From: Liopterus haemorrhoidalis | Lineage: Eukaryota; Arthropoda; Insecta; Coleoptera; Dytiscidae | DNA: 64,000 nt | Assembly (NCBI GenBank): GCA_963971575.1 | Contig: OZ020619.1 | Location: 25,858,800 to 25,922,799 of the forward strand | Direction: 5' to 3' | Shown: one piece after another, positions 1-8,789 of the stretch | Layout of the letters: each line of letters begins with the position of its first letter | Numbering within the stretch: position 1 is the stretch's first letter | The notes under the pieces: model-generated | The model's input: the letters and a program-made list of their open reading frames with translations, nothing else | What the model was told of the DNA's origin: nothing | Database searches by the model: none | Program-made: the position numbers and the translations under genes

Positions 1-223
1 CCAAACTGAGATGAGATTAACTTCTTGTGATCATTCCATGTTCCAATTTCCATTCATTGTAATGCAATGTTTTTTTTTCAATGTTTCAAATATTGTTGTT
101 GAATACATCGAATGTAATTGAAACTCAATACAGTCAATAAAATGACACATCAGAAATTTGATATAGACATGTTATATCAAAATAATATTTTTGATAAATT
201 AATAAAACTTGAGAAGAAGATTT
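1..223. other. Left flank or 3' non-coding end below the polymerase gene
   Basis: AT-rich, with no open frame of note. It follows the polymerase stop codon on the minus strand, so it should contain that gene's 3' end. I saw no canonical AATAAA on the minus strand here and no inverted-repeat partner at the right of the element. Confidence 0.4.
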
Positions 224-3200
224 TTAAATATAACCCCATGGAACAGTATCCGTTGTGATGTAATTTACTATTCTTTTGTCATCATTTGGACTTAAAACCA
301 CCTTGTTTTGCCCTATCGTGTAAACGTCATGTTTGAAAGATCTAATAGAATTTTGTTCATTGCTGAAAACGGTATTATTGAATAAACATTCATAATAATT
401 TTGAAATGATATATGTTTTAAGGAAGTGGTTTTAATTCCCTTTGCTTTTTTTGTAATTTTTTCATTCGTCCCATCCTCATTCAATACTTTTAAAGCATAC
501 ATCTTAGATCTTAGACCGATAAATTCAGTCATAAGTTTACCTAAATTTTCATCTTTCATAAGACCTAAGACTTTTTTATTTTTTAAAGGTATATTATATG
601 TATTGTTAGGAGGATATTCAGAAGTATCAAATTTTTCTATGTCTAATCTTATATGTTTATAAATATCATCATCGAAAAAATGATATATAAACGAATCCGT
701 ATCTGAATATAATAATTTAACTTTATCTTGAAATTTTTCTTTAATGTAGTTATAATGAAAGTCGTACATTATAATTTTGGAAAGATCTAAAATGGTAAAA
801 CCTACAAATATGGGTTTGTTAAATTTAATATTTAATCTTCTAAGTTCAATGATAACTAAATCTTTATCAAATATTGTGAGATTGTAAAAATTCGGTCGTG
901 CAATTAATGCTCTTGCGCCTATTCTACCCTCCCACTTAGTAACCAGTTTCATATCTCGATACTTCCGCACATTCTCCATCGTTTTTCCAAAAACCGCATT
1001 ATTTAAAAGTTTATAAAAATTTTTTTCGAATTCATTTTTTGATTGCTGTCTAAGCTTTGTATTTAGCTCTATGTATGACTTCATCCAGCAAGATTGTCTG
1101 AATTTTAGTATTCTATGAATTTTACTCAATTTTAAACCTAATTTTAAAGCCTGTTTTAAATTACGATAGTGAATTATATATTTCTTTTTATCGTAAAGTG
1201 TAGTCAGCAATTTAGGAATTTTTTGTGTTGATATTGGTGGCACCATACTTTGCGGACATAAAGGCAAATCTTTATGTGCCTCAAATAGTTCTTGTGGGTA
1301 ATCAAGATCCACTTCCAATATGTAACCGTATTCTGAATCATCAGGCACAGTATGAATGTTCACTGAATAAATCTCTTCAACCCACTCAAAATCACCTGTG
1401 GGCAAGGGCATGGACATAGCTACCCCATAGAGATTGTTCACGTCAAAATACATAAGAAATGAAGATGGTTTCTGAGGATCATAATCATTACCCATGTATT
1501 TATTGTTTGCTTTGCCATAACGATTCGAACATTGTGATATACCACCTCTAATACCTGATTCAATGAACAAAATCATATCAATATCTGTTAATAATTCCAA
1601 TTTAACATTTGAAATTTTCAAACAACAATCATAAGCAAGACCGGGTGCTGTATAATAATGAAGAGCGTCTAATTTGTATGTTTTAAGACAGGTCTCTCTA
1701 AAATTTTCGAATACATCAGCCAGAAGTAAAACATCTGTTTTAAGATAGAGTTCAGCATATTCTTGTAAATTTTGAATTTTAAAAATTTGCCAAACTTTAA
1801 TAGCGTGTTTGTAATCTTCCTCGGTTATGTCATTATCATTTAGATTGCTGTAAAAATTTTGAATTGTTGGTAGCTCGGTTTCTTTCAATTTATCCCAACT
1901 ATCTAAATAATCATATGGGAAAACACCTTTTCTTTGCAACAGTTCAAATTCAGACATGTTTGAACTATGAGCTAAAGTGATAGTTTTAGATTCCTTTTCT
2001 AAATATGAGCTTAATTTATCAAGACTGCTAGCCATAAATCGAAATGAATCCAAAAATCTAAAATGAACTTTTGTATCATGAATTTCTTTCGTGAATGAAA
2101 TATATTTTTCTTTGGTGACTGGTAGTAATTTCATTGCACCCTGTATTTCAGTACTCAACGCTTTTATGATAAAATGACTATCATAACCAGATAAATTATG
2201 GAATATTACTGGTACAGTATATGCATATGTATCTTTATAATTTAAGTTACAGTGATTGTGAGAAGGTCCTCTATATTCCCCACTGAAATGGTTATGATCT
2301 TTAATCTTTATTTGATGTTGAGCAATGGGTTCGCTACATATATGACAATGGGTGGATCTATTGTGTTCTTGTTCCTGAAGGTTGTTTAATGCTTTCATAG
2401 GTTTAGGATTAGAAAAAAAAATATCTAATTTGAAAGCAATTTCTTGTAATTTAAAAACAAACCATTTGATACAATCCTCTCCGGTATATAATTCAAATTT
2501 TGATAAATTTTTATCATGTTCACATTTTAAATAAAAAGCGATACTAAATGGAACATGTTTTTGATATTTATATGTTCGTTCAGTCGGTTCAGGATCTTTG
2601 TATTTCTCTAGAATACTTTCCATATCTGCATATATTACAAAAGGTATTTTTTCAGCATTTTTATAATTTTTAAATTTGATTATTTTTTCATCTTTAGACG
2701 GTAAAGTGATTCTAGATTTATTCATTTGTTTACAAGTAAACATATGCGCATTTAATCTTAATTTACTTGAAAAATGGTTTAAACATCTGTCACAGAAGTA
2801 GTTCGTATGACCCCTATTACCAATTTGAGCATTTAACAACCCTGATAAATTTTGAATTAAAGCAAAGTGGTAAATTATTTCCGATTTAATTTCATCTATA
2901 TCTAGACCATCAGTTAAATGATCATTACTATCATTATTATTATTATAATTTGAGGAACGTAACATTAACAAGTTAATTTTTTGCAAAAAATCATTTTCGC
3001 TTAAATATACTGGTACAATATGCATTATTTGTTTTTTCTCATCAGGTTGCAAAGTAAAAATGTTTATAGATAGATTATTCATTTTTTCAAATATTGGAAC
3101 ATCTTTAATTTGAATAGGAAAATTAATCCCATCATATTTTAAAACTGAGCTAAAATGAGGATATGAACTGACTCGACACGGATTTTGCCGATGAGGATCA

Positions 3201-3979
3201 CAAGGATGAAGAGCAGCTGTTACACACCATAAAAAACAAAACATATCTGAATTTTGAATATTTAAAACAGCTTTACTATTTTGAATTTTTCTAGGCATTT
3301 TAATGAAACTTGATTTTTTTTTCCCGCTTATTCTTATAGGATCACAATAATTAATATTTACTTTTAGTTCTAAAATTTCAAGTAATGCTAAACCTGATCC
3401 CATTTCCTGAAATTCTTCTAATTTTGTTAACAATTTATCTTTAATATTAATTTCATAAAAAATTTTTAAATTTGTACCTCGACTAATTTCTTTATTACTT
3501 GTCACAAAATGTTTAATAGACGTTTCTTCCGTTTGCGGTTTTATAAAGTTACCAACAAACACGACGTTTACTTTCAATAATGCCTGTTTTTTTAAAATTT
3601 TATTAATGTGAATAGCGAAAACTTTATACGATTTATTAAAAAAATCTACTGGATCTTTAATTTTCAAATTTATTATGGCTCCAGTTTGAACTCTACTTTG
3701 GAAACATGATTCAATATTACACCACATTAATTCTTTTTTATTATTTTCATTTTTTTTTACCCTTATTTTTTCTCTAAAAGTTTTAAATAAGGTCAAACAT
3801 GATTCTAATTTTAATTTTGTTGGATGATTTTGACTTGTTTCTTTCAATGTATTTCTAATCAAGCGAATATTTCTATTTATGAGTTTACCCCATTTATTAT
3901 AATCTTCTTCGGTTTTTATTAACTTACCAGCCCTTTCAACAATTTTCATCATTTTATTGACCAATGTTGTGATATCCAT
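224..3979 (-). CDS. polB: Protein-primed family B DNA polymerase (Polinton/adintovirus PolB)
   Basis: Replicative DNA polymerase of the element, 1251 residues, starting at a true ATG (3979-3977). An N-terminal segment at about residues 242-340 (beginning FCFLW) is common to insect Polinton polymerases. A C2H2-type finger follows at about 393-413, then Exo I (YADMES, about 450). An inserted endonuclease-VII-like HNH motif (CHIC, then HNH, then CNLNY) lies at about 544-576. Exo II (NLSGYDSH) is near 595 and Exo III ([11 protein letters not shown]) near 750. Polymerase motif A (DVNNLYG) is near 845, motif B ([11 protein letters not shown]) near 1000 and motif C (SDTDS) near 1094. All exonuclease and polymerase motifs appear intact, so the enzyme could be active. 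Family knowledge: such polymerases prime from a terminal protein and copy linear DNA in the nucleus. The upstream spacer (3980-4086) is AT-rich with a long TA run that may serve as promoter. Confidence 0.96.
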   Translation of the reverse strand: MDITTLVNKMMKIVERAGKLIKTEEDYNKWGKLINRNIRLIRNTLKETSQNHPTKLKLESCLTLFKTFREKIRVKKNENNKKELMWCNIESCFQSRVQTGAIINLKIKDPVDFFNKSYKVFAIHINKILKKQALLKVNVVFVGNFIKPQTEETSIKHFVTSNKEISRGTNLKIFYEINIKDKLLTKLEEFQEMGSGLALLEILELKVNINYCDPIRISGKKKSSFIKMPRKIQNSKAVLNIQNSDMFCFLWCVTAALHPCDPHRQNPCRVSSYPHFSSVLKYDGINFPIQIKDVPIFEKMNNLSINIFTLQPDEKKQIMHIVPVYLSENDFLQKINLLMLRSSNYNNNNDSNDHLTDGLDIDEIKSEIIYHFALIQNLSGLLNAQIGNRGHTNYFCDRCLNHFSSKLRLNAHMFTCKQMNKSRITLPSKDEKIIKFKNYKNAEKIPFVIYADMESILEKYKDPEPTERTYKYQKHVPFSIAFYLKCEHDKNLSKFELYTGEDCIKWFVFKLQEIAFKLDIFFSNPKPMKALNNLQEQEHNRSTHCHICSEPIAQHQIKIKDHNHFSGEYRGPSHNHCNLNYKDTYAYTVPVIFHNLSGYDSHFIIKALSTEIQGAMKLLPVTKEKYISFTKEIHDTKVHFRFLDSFRFMASSLDKLSSYLEKESKTITLAHSSNMSEFELLQRKGVFPYDYLDSWDKLKETELPTIQNFYSNLNDNDITEEDYKHAIKVWQIFKIQNLQEYAELYLKTDVLLLADVFENFRETCLKTYKLDALHYYTAPGLAYDCCLKISNVKLELLTDIDMILFIESGIRGGISQCSNRYGKANNKYMGNDYDPQKPSSFLMYFDVNNLYGVAMSMPLPTGDFEWVEEIYSVNIHTVPDDSEYGYILEVDLDYPQELFEAHKDLPLCPQSMVPPISTQKIPKLLTTLYDKKKYIIHYRNLKQALKLGLKLSKIHRILKFRQSCWMKSYIELNTKLRQQSKNEFEKNFYKLLNNAVFGKTMENVRKYRDMKLVTKWEGRIGARALIARPNFYNLTIFDKDLVIIELRRLNIKFNKPIFVGFTILDLSKIIMYDFHYNYIKEKFQDKVKLLYSDTDSFIYHFFDDDIYKHIRLDIEKFDTSEYPPNNTYNIPLKNKKVLGLMKDENLGKLMTEFIGLRSKMYALKVLNEDGTNEKITKKAKGIKTTSLKHISFQNYYECLFNNTVFSNEQNSIRSFKHDVYTIGQNKVVLSPNDDKRIVNYITTDTVPWGYI

Positions 3980-4086
3980 TACTTTATTCTGGATAATGCT
4001 TTAAGAATAATATGAATTAGTGAAATGAGAATTGATTTATCGTTAAAATACTAAATATTATATATATATATATATATTTAAAAAAC

Positions 4087-4521
4087 TCAATTTGAAATAT
4101 TTTTAAAATTATGACATTTTATACATGTATTTAACATAAATACTAAATATAAATTTTGATTGCATGTTATGCATTTGTGTGTATTTTTTATTAATTCATA
4201 ATTTAATATATATTCAGAATATGACATTGTTTTATGAATGCTTTGTTGTAAAAAATGGTCCATCTCATCCGGATTTATACAGTTGAAACAAAGAGGGTCA
4301 GTAAAATTAATAGTGTCTAAAAGATGATTAGTGATGATGCAGACACGTTGATCTGTTCCAAAATAACATTTTTGTTCTTGTAAATCGCTAGTGTTATCCG
4401 AATCACTATTGTAATCGCTATGAATATCTTGTATTCGTTCTTCAATTATGCGTTGTTGATTTTGTTCATTCCATAACATCACCATTTCTTCTTCATTATC
4501 ACTTGATTCGGAATCACTCAT
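4087..4521 (-). CDS. Small acidic protein with C-terminal CxxC-x12-CxxC zinc motif
   Basis: 144 residues from a true ATG. The first 50 residues are very acidic and serine-rich (SDSESSDNEEEM at the start). A CFNC pair lies mid-protein. The C terminus has CITC, 12 residues, then CIKC, a spacing expected for a treble-clef or zinc-ribbon fold. The next gene upstream on the same strand (4584-5090) ends with exactly the same CxxC-x12-CxxC spacing, so the two are probably ancient duplicates. I do not recognise a named family. An acidic head with a zinc module would suit a transcription or DNA-binding regulator, but that is inference. It sits between the polymerase and the other zinc gene, all on the minus strand, 62 bases from the latter. 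Confidence 0.75.
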   Translation of the reverse strand: MSDSESSDNEEEMVMLWNEQNQQRIIEERIQDIHSDYNSDSDNTSDLQEQKCYFGTDQRVCIITNHLLDTINFTDPLCFNCINPDEMDHFLQQSIHKTMSYSEYILNYELIKNTHKCITCNQNLYLVFMLNTCIKCHNFKNISN

Positions 4522-4583
4522 ATCTATATACCAATTATAAATTAGATTTCATGTACTTATTTCAAATACAAGCTTTGACTTAA

Positions 4584-5090
4584 TTAAAATAACTCGCTGT
4601 CATTATCACTGTCTAAAATTTCATTACAATATAAAAACTTGTAACAGAATAAACAATTAGAATAATTATTCCAAATAAATAACTGAATTTCACAAAAATA
4701 GCAATAATTGGATTTATTTAACAAAAATTGAGGTATATCCTCATCCAGTACTGTTTGATGTTCCTTTCCAATTGGTGTTATATTATTAGACAAGCATACA
4801 GTATTAAAACAACATTTATAAACACAATTCCTACAAACGTAACGTGTGTAAAAACCATCCACACATATATAGGAAATAATTTTATATTTTTCCTGATTAT
4901 AAACGTGGTTTTCATTATCTGCATTAAAAAGAGAATATAAATTTATAAGAAATCTTTCATTACAATTAGTTAAATAATCGTGAGCTATTTTATAAGTTAA
5001 AGCTTTGTCATCAATTAAATTTTTAAAAATTCTTGACTGTAAGTCTATTGCTATGATTGATATTAATGATGAATCAATGTCTAAATACAT
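4584..5090 (-). CDS. Cysteine-rich zinc-motif protein, paralogue-like neighbour of 4087-4521
   Basis: The frame is open up to 5159, but the codon there is GTG. The first ATG in frame is at 5090 (MYLDIDSS), giving 168 residues. A CRNC/CC cluster lies in the middle. Near the C terminus stands CYFC, 12 residues, CLFC, identical in spacing to the neighbouring small gene. The tail is acidic (DSDNDSELF). Upstream on the minus strand there is a likely 61-base leader intron (5219-5159, GTAAGT...TTTTAG) and a TATA box near 5311-5318. The first exon seems to have no ATG, so translation would start in exon 2. Function unknown; a regulatory zinc protein is possible. Confidence 0.72.
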   Translation of the reverse strand: MYLDIDSSLISIIAIDLQSRIFKNLIDDKALTYKIAHDYLTNCNERFLINLYSLFNADNENHVYNQEKYKIISYICVDGFYTRYVCRNCVYKCCFNTVCLSNNITPIGKEHQTVLDEDIPQFLLNKSNYCYFCEIQLFIWNNYSNCLFCYKFLYCNEILDSDNDSELF

Positions 5091-5158
5091 GGGTGATGTA
5101 TAGGTATTTTGATTTTCATAACTATTTTTAATTTTATAAATATTCTTTATGTAACACA

Positions 5159-5219
5159 CTAAAATAAAAAATATATAATATTTAGTATGGAAAATAACGA
5201 TAAATTAAAATATACTTAC
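5159..5219 (-). other. Candidate leader intron of the 4584-5090 gene
   Basis: On the minus strand GTAAGTATA begins at 5219, and a T-rich stretch ends in TTTTAG at 5159. The length, 61 bases, is normal for insect introns. Splicing would join a short untranslated exon, whose TATA-like box lies near 5311-5318, to the exon holding the first ATG. Predicted from splice consensus only. Confidence 0.5.
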
Positions 5220-5310
5220 TCTTAAATATTTCAACGTAACGTACTCGTAACAACGTAAATATATTCAATGGAATAAATCTGTTAATTAATGATTGAAAAT
5301 ACTTGCAAGT

Positions 5311-5318
5311 GCATTTAT
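5311..5318 (-). promoter_or_regulatory. TATA-like box for the minus-strand zinc genes
   Basis: TATATAAA on the minus strand, followed about 30 bases later by TCAATCATT, which could serve as initiator. It faces away from the plus-strand TATA box at 5651, so 5220-5704 is a divergent promoter region. Confidence 0.5.
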
Positions 5319-5368
5319 ATACCTAAAGATATCTATTGACGTCACAATATAATTACACGGCAATTAAA

Positions 5369-5635
5369 ATAATTACTGTGATAAATATGTACTATTTTTG
5401 AAAAACATGAAATGCAATAAAAATTATGCATGATAGGTAATTTTTATTGCATTGTCATGTCTTTCAAAAATAACTACTGTGATAAATAGATATTATTTTT
5501 GAAAGACATGGCAATGCAATAAAAATTATGCATGACATGGAAATTTTTTAGTTTTATGTACCTAATTAAAAATAATTACTGTGATAACTTTGAAAAATAA
5601 TAACATGAAAACGCTATAACAATTATGTATGATAA
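5369..5635. repeat. Three imperfect direct repeats with a 36-bp palindromic arm pair (hr-like intergenic region)
   Basis: A roughly 65-bp AT-rich unit beginning AATTACTGTGATAA occurs near 5369, 5471 and 5570, the third more diverged. Between units one and two lies an inverted copy. The arms 5438-5473 and 5493-5528 are complementary at 35 of 36 positions around a 19-base loop. Unit one can pair with the same inverted arm. The region sits in the divergent spacer between two transcription units, the position expected for an enhancer or replication origin. Its build recalls baculovirus homologous regions, but no sequence relationship is claimed. Confidence 0.75.
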
Positions 5636-5650
5636 AGCAAAATTTTTAGC

Positions 5651-5658
5651 TATATAAA
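5651..5658 (+). promoter_or_regulatory. TATA box of the spliced gene
   Basis: TATATAAA at 5651-5658, followed about 40 bases later by ATCAGCGTT, which resembles an arthropod TCAG initiator. The ATG at 5705 comes directly after. Confidence 0.6.
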
Positions 5659-5704
5659 GTCTCCAATTTAAAACAAAATTTAATAGTAACATCAGCGTTC
5701 AACA

Positions 5705-6479
5705 ATGGCGACTGTGCCCAGTACAATAATCGTAGTCAGCAAAGATCCTGCAGCTCTCCCGATAAATATGCTATGTGTTATAGCAAAACAGTTATTCAGG
5801 TAAGTTTTTTTTTTTTTTAAAATACTATCTCCATTCCACAATAAGTGAGCTGTTTTCATTTTTATTGAAATTTATTGAACTTCACTTAAACCACTGGTTA
5901 ATTTGTTTAGTTTATAATTGTACTTAATTAATGTGTAGTTGTATCAGAATATTTCCTTAAAAATGTTTCCATTTTTGAAGTTCTTAATTTAGCTCACTTA
6001 TTTTGGAATTTTTAAATAGGTTTAATAGCTCACTTATTGTGGAACGGTGGTAGTATTAATTAATATTTCATGTTGTTAAATATTTTTATAGATATGGAGT
6101 AAAGGAATTTAAACAATACGAAAACAAACTTTCGATCAAGTTAACCTACACACCACGGCTTGACAGACTGAATGAAAAATTTGGGAATCTACCAGTGAAA
6201 TATTTAACGGTGTGTGTCGCTAACGATGAGGAGTTGACACTATTGGAAGCCGCTCTCCGGAGGTTCACCTTCGGGGCGTCCACCCCTGATGAGGTCCTCG
6301 ATGAGGCAGAGATAGCGACCACATTACTACCACCTCTATCAGCACCGGTGCAGAGGAACGGGGGAAGGAAGCGACCAATAGCGGCAGTATCAGGAGCATC
6401 AACCTCAAAAGAACGGTTTAAGAAAAAACTGTTTGAAGAAACTTTTGGGGAGGAATATATTGAAGAAATTATGGACTAA
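5705..6479 (+). CDS. Spliced two-exon gene of unknown function in the virus-like element
   Basis: Exon 1 runs 5705-5799 from an ATG shortly after a TATA box and initiator-like site. The donor is CAG|GTAAGT at 5800, followed by a poly-T tract. The acceptor is TTTTTATAG ending at 6091, and exon 2 runs 6092-6479. Phase is kept across the junction, and exon 2 stays open from the acceptor to the stop, giving about 160 residues. Without splicing the frame stops one codon after the junction. Exon 2 alone has no ATG at its apparent start (6195 is GTG), which supports the two-exon model. The C-terminal half is richer in G+C than its neighbours, carries a basic GGRKRP patch and ends in an acidic stretch. 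I recognise no family. A spliced gene implies nuclear expression. It converges on the BIR gene, with AATAAA about 70 bases past its stop. Confidence 0.72.
5800..6091 (+). other. Intron of the 5705-6479 gene
   Basis: 292 bases, GTAAGT donor and pyrimidine-rich ATAG acceptor. It has many stops in all frames and is distinctly more AT-rich than exon 2. Confidence 0.68.
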
Positions 6480-6573
6480 ATATTAATGAGTACTTTGTTT
6501 TTATTTTTCTTTCCTTGCAATATAATTACAATTGTAACAATACATAATAAATAATATACAGTTAACAATTTTT

Positions 6574-7749
6574 TTATTTAAACTTAATTGTTGCCATAGA
6601 TTCATTTCCACCTTGGACGACATTCATTTCAAAAATTTTTAATTTACGTTTTAAAATTTTGTTATTATTAAGTTCTGAAAATATTATTCCATCTTTATTT
6701 TTGTTATCTGGTAAATTGGTATCTAGCGAATTATTTAAATTTTTAACGCCTTGAAATATTAATGCGTCTTCATTTATCAGATCCTCATTGAAGCTAAATT
6801 TACTTGAACCTGAACCTTCCATTCGATTGTTAGTAAACTGAATAATATTCTGTGGTTCATTCAATTTTTTATTATGAATTTTGGTGGTACTTTCAACATT
6901 TTTAGCATCGCTATCAATGTTAAATTTATGTTTAAAATCGCTAGATGTACTCGATTTTATTGGTATATTCCCCACATCAAGACCATTAAAAAATGGACCT
7001 AGCGAATTATTTAAATTTTTAACGTCTTGAAATATTAATGCGTCTTCATTTATCAGATCCTCATTGAAGCTAAATTTACTTGAACCTGAACCTTCCATTC
7101 GATTGTTAGTAAACTGAATAATATTCTGTGGTTCATTCAATTTTTTATTATGAATTTTGGTGGTACTTTCAACATTTTTAGCATCGCTATCAATGTTAAA
7201 TTTATGTTCAAAATCGCTAGATGTACTCGATTTTATTGGTATATTCCCCACATCAAGACCATTAATAAATGGACCTAGCGAATTATTTAAATTTTTAACG
7301 TCTTGAAATATTAATGCGTCTTCATTTATCAGATCCTCATTGAAGCTAAATTTACTTGAACCTGAACCTTCCATTCGATTGTTAGTAAACTGAATAATAT
7401 TCTGTGGTTCATTCAATTTTTTATTATGAATTTTGGTGGTACTTTCAACATTTTTAGCATCGCTATCAATGTTAAATTTATGTTCAAAATCGCTAGATGT
7501 ACTCGATTCTATTGGTATATTCCCCACATCAAGTCCATTAATAAATGGACAATTTGCTGACCAGTACCAATGCTCTTTTGAAGGGTTGTCCCCATCTTTC
7601 CAACGACCAATTTCAATTCTGCAGAAATGGCAGCGAACAGTGTCCTCCACGTTGTAATAATAAAATCCGTATCTTGCTAAATCGCGTGGATGTACATAAT
7701 CACAAGGCCAATTTTCAAACGTCTTAAGTCTGTTTTCTTCGTTTTTCAT
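6574..7749 (-). CDS. BIR-domain (IAP-like) protein with a threefold 92-residue repeat
   Basis: The first ATG in frame is at 7749 (MKNEENRL); the open frame extends upstream only through a TTG. The protein has about 391 residues. A single BIR domain fills roughly residues 8-72, with the zinc ligands CHFC, 16 residues, H, 6 residues, C. This is the signature of inhibitor-of-apoptosis proteins, also carried by insect DNA viruses. No RING finger is present. The rest is a 92-residue unit starting near INGLDVGNIP, tandemly repeated three times with almost no differences, followed by a short basic tail. A TATA-like box lies on the minus strand at 7827-7834. By family knowledge BIR proteins bind caspases or IAP antagonists and delay host cell death; whether this one does so is untested. 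Loss of RING and gain of repeats are unusual. Confidence 0.88.
   Translation of the reverse strand: MKNEENRLKTFENWPCDYVHPRDLARYGFYYYNVEDTVRCHFCRIEIGRWKDGDNPSKEHWYWSANCPFINGLDVGNIPIESSTSSDFEHKFNIDSDAKNVESTTKIHNKKLNEPQNIIQFTNNRMEGSGSSKFSFNEDLINEDALIFQDVKNLNNSLGPFINGLDVGNIPIKSSTSSDFEHKFNIDSDAKNVESTTKIHNKKLNEPQNIIQFTNNRMEGSGSSKFSFNEDLINEDALIFQDVKNLNNSLGPFFNGLDVGNIPIKSSTSSDFKHKFNIDSDAKNVESTTKIHNKKLNEPQNIIQFTNNRMEGSGSSKFSFNEDLINEDALIFQGVKNLNNSLDTNLPDNKNKDGIIFSELNNNKILKRKLKIFEMNVVQGGNESMATIKFK
6722..7549. repeat. 276-bp in-frame tandem repeat, three copies
   Basis: Copies at 6722-6997, 6998-7273 and 7274-7549 are nearly identical at the DNA level, with an exact 276-base period. They lie within the BIR gene and keep its frame. 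The low divergence suggests a recent expansion. Confidence 0.9.
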
Positions 7750-7826
7750 TTTTACCTTTCTTGTTTCACGGTTGTCATGACAAGTTATCCGCCACAACTA
7801 ATTCAAGAAATATGCTCATTGCGTCT

Positions 7827-7834
7827 CTTATATA
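7827..7834 (-). promoter_or_regulatory. TATA-like box of the BIR gene
   Basis: TATATAAG on the minus strand, 78 bases before the chosen ATG at 7749. Its position supports the ATG over the non-ATG codon upstream. Confidence 0.45.
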
Positions 7835-7970
7835 CAACTCCCCACCAGCATTTTATTTATCGATAAAATATTGTAAGGAACATGGTGATTTAAAATGAAA
7901 AGTTATTTTAATGTTAATAAATATTTATTAATTTAAAAATTGATATAATTAATACATAAAAATATACATA

Positions 7971-8789
7971 TTATTGTCTTATATTACACTGTAAACAATC
8001 CTTCCTCAATGGATTGGAAAAACCAACAACATCTTCGTTTTCACCACTCCATTTATTGTAATGGGTGTGGCAGCACAAATATTGTTGAAACCGTGTATCA
8101 TTCCTCCAAGATACTGGAAATTTATTCCACTGTTCTTTGATTTGATTTTCCGCAAACACCATAATAAATTCCATGGGAAGTTGGGCTATTTCTTCGGCAT
8201 CCATAAAATTCAACACACCACCATGAATTTGATATTTTTTGAAAGCATTATATTTATTAAATGTATTTTTAAACCATTTCAATAATGCTTTAACATTACG
8301 AACAGCACAATTATTAATATGTAAATTGCAATAGTCTGTTTGAAGAGGTTCATGAATCTCGGCTAATTTTGGACACCCTAAATTTTCTAGATTTATTATT
8401 TTTTTGTCTATATAATTTTGCAGCCATTGCACTTTCTCCAACCCTTTCACGTATACATTTTCAATTTCAACACCATCTAATAAATCCTTGAGTGTTGCAG
8501 GAAAGTTGATATATGACTCGTTTCCAGAACACCATTCCAAATTGTGATATTTTTTCGTAAGCCATCGGGCATTGTACTGGTCTTCAGAACTCAGATCAGA
8601 CCACGGACATGGTGGCTTAAATATTTTTGAAATACATATATCACTTTTCACATCAACAACAGCGAGTTCTTTACAAATAAATTCATTATTTTTCGCTATT
8701 TTGAACCCCTGTAAATCAACTATCATGGAACTCATGATGATGTCAGGAAGCGTAGAAGCAACAGATTGAACACCGGTTTTACTCCACAT
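7971..8789 (-). CDS. Conserved Polinton protein of unknown function (MIVDLQGF family)
   Basis: 272 residues from the first ATG at 8789 (MWSKTGVQS). The open frame continues upstream only to a TTG. The start overlaps the end of the integrase gene by 11 bases, so the two may share a transcript. Features seen: IVDLQGF near the N terminus, a KPPCPW segment, a VKGLEKVQWL segment and a C-terminal cysteine/histidine cluster (CCHTH, CLQC). I recognise this as a protein type that recurs beside integrase in insect Polinton-like elements, from memory and without a search. The IVD...KGLEK layout is loosely like DEDD-type 3'-5' exonucleases, with glutamine where the second acidic residue of the first motif would stand. 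That comparison is weak and is inference. Confidence 0.7.
   Translation of the reverse strand: MWSKTGVQSVASTLPDIIMSSMIVDLQGFKIAKNNEFICKELAVVDVKSDICISKIFKPPCPWSDLSSEDQYNARWLTKKYHNLEWCSGNESYINFPATLKDLLDGVEIENVYVKGLEKVQWLQNYIDKKIINLENLGCPKLAEIHEPLQTDYCNLHINNCAVRNVKALLKWFKNTFNKYNAFKKYQIHGGVLNFMDAEEIAQLPMEFIMVFAENQIKEQWNKFPVSWRNDTRFQQYLCCHTHYNKWSGENEDVVGFSNPLRKDCLQCNIRQ

Noticed and set aside
6195..6479. Single-exon 94-residue gene starting at 6,195
   Set aside because: The first codon is GTG. The frame continues upstream to a good splice acceptor and joins in phase to an ATG-bearing first exon.
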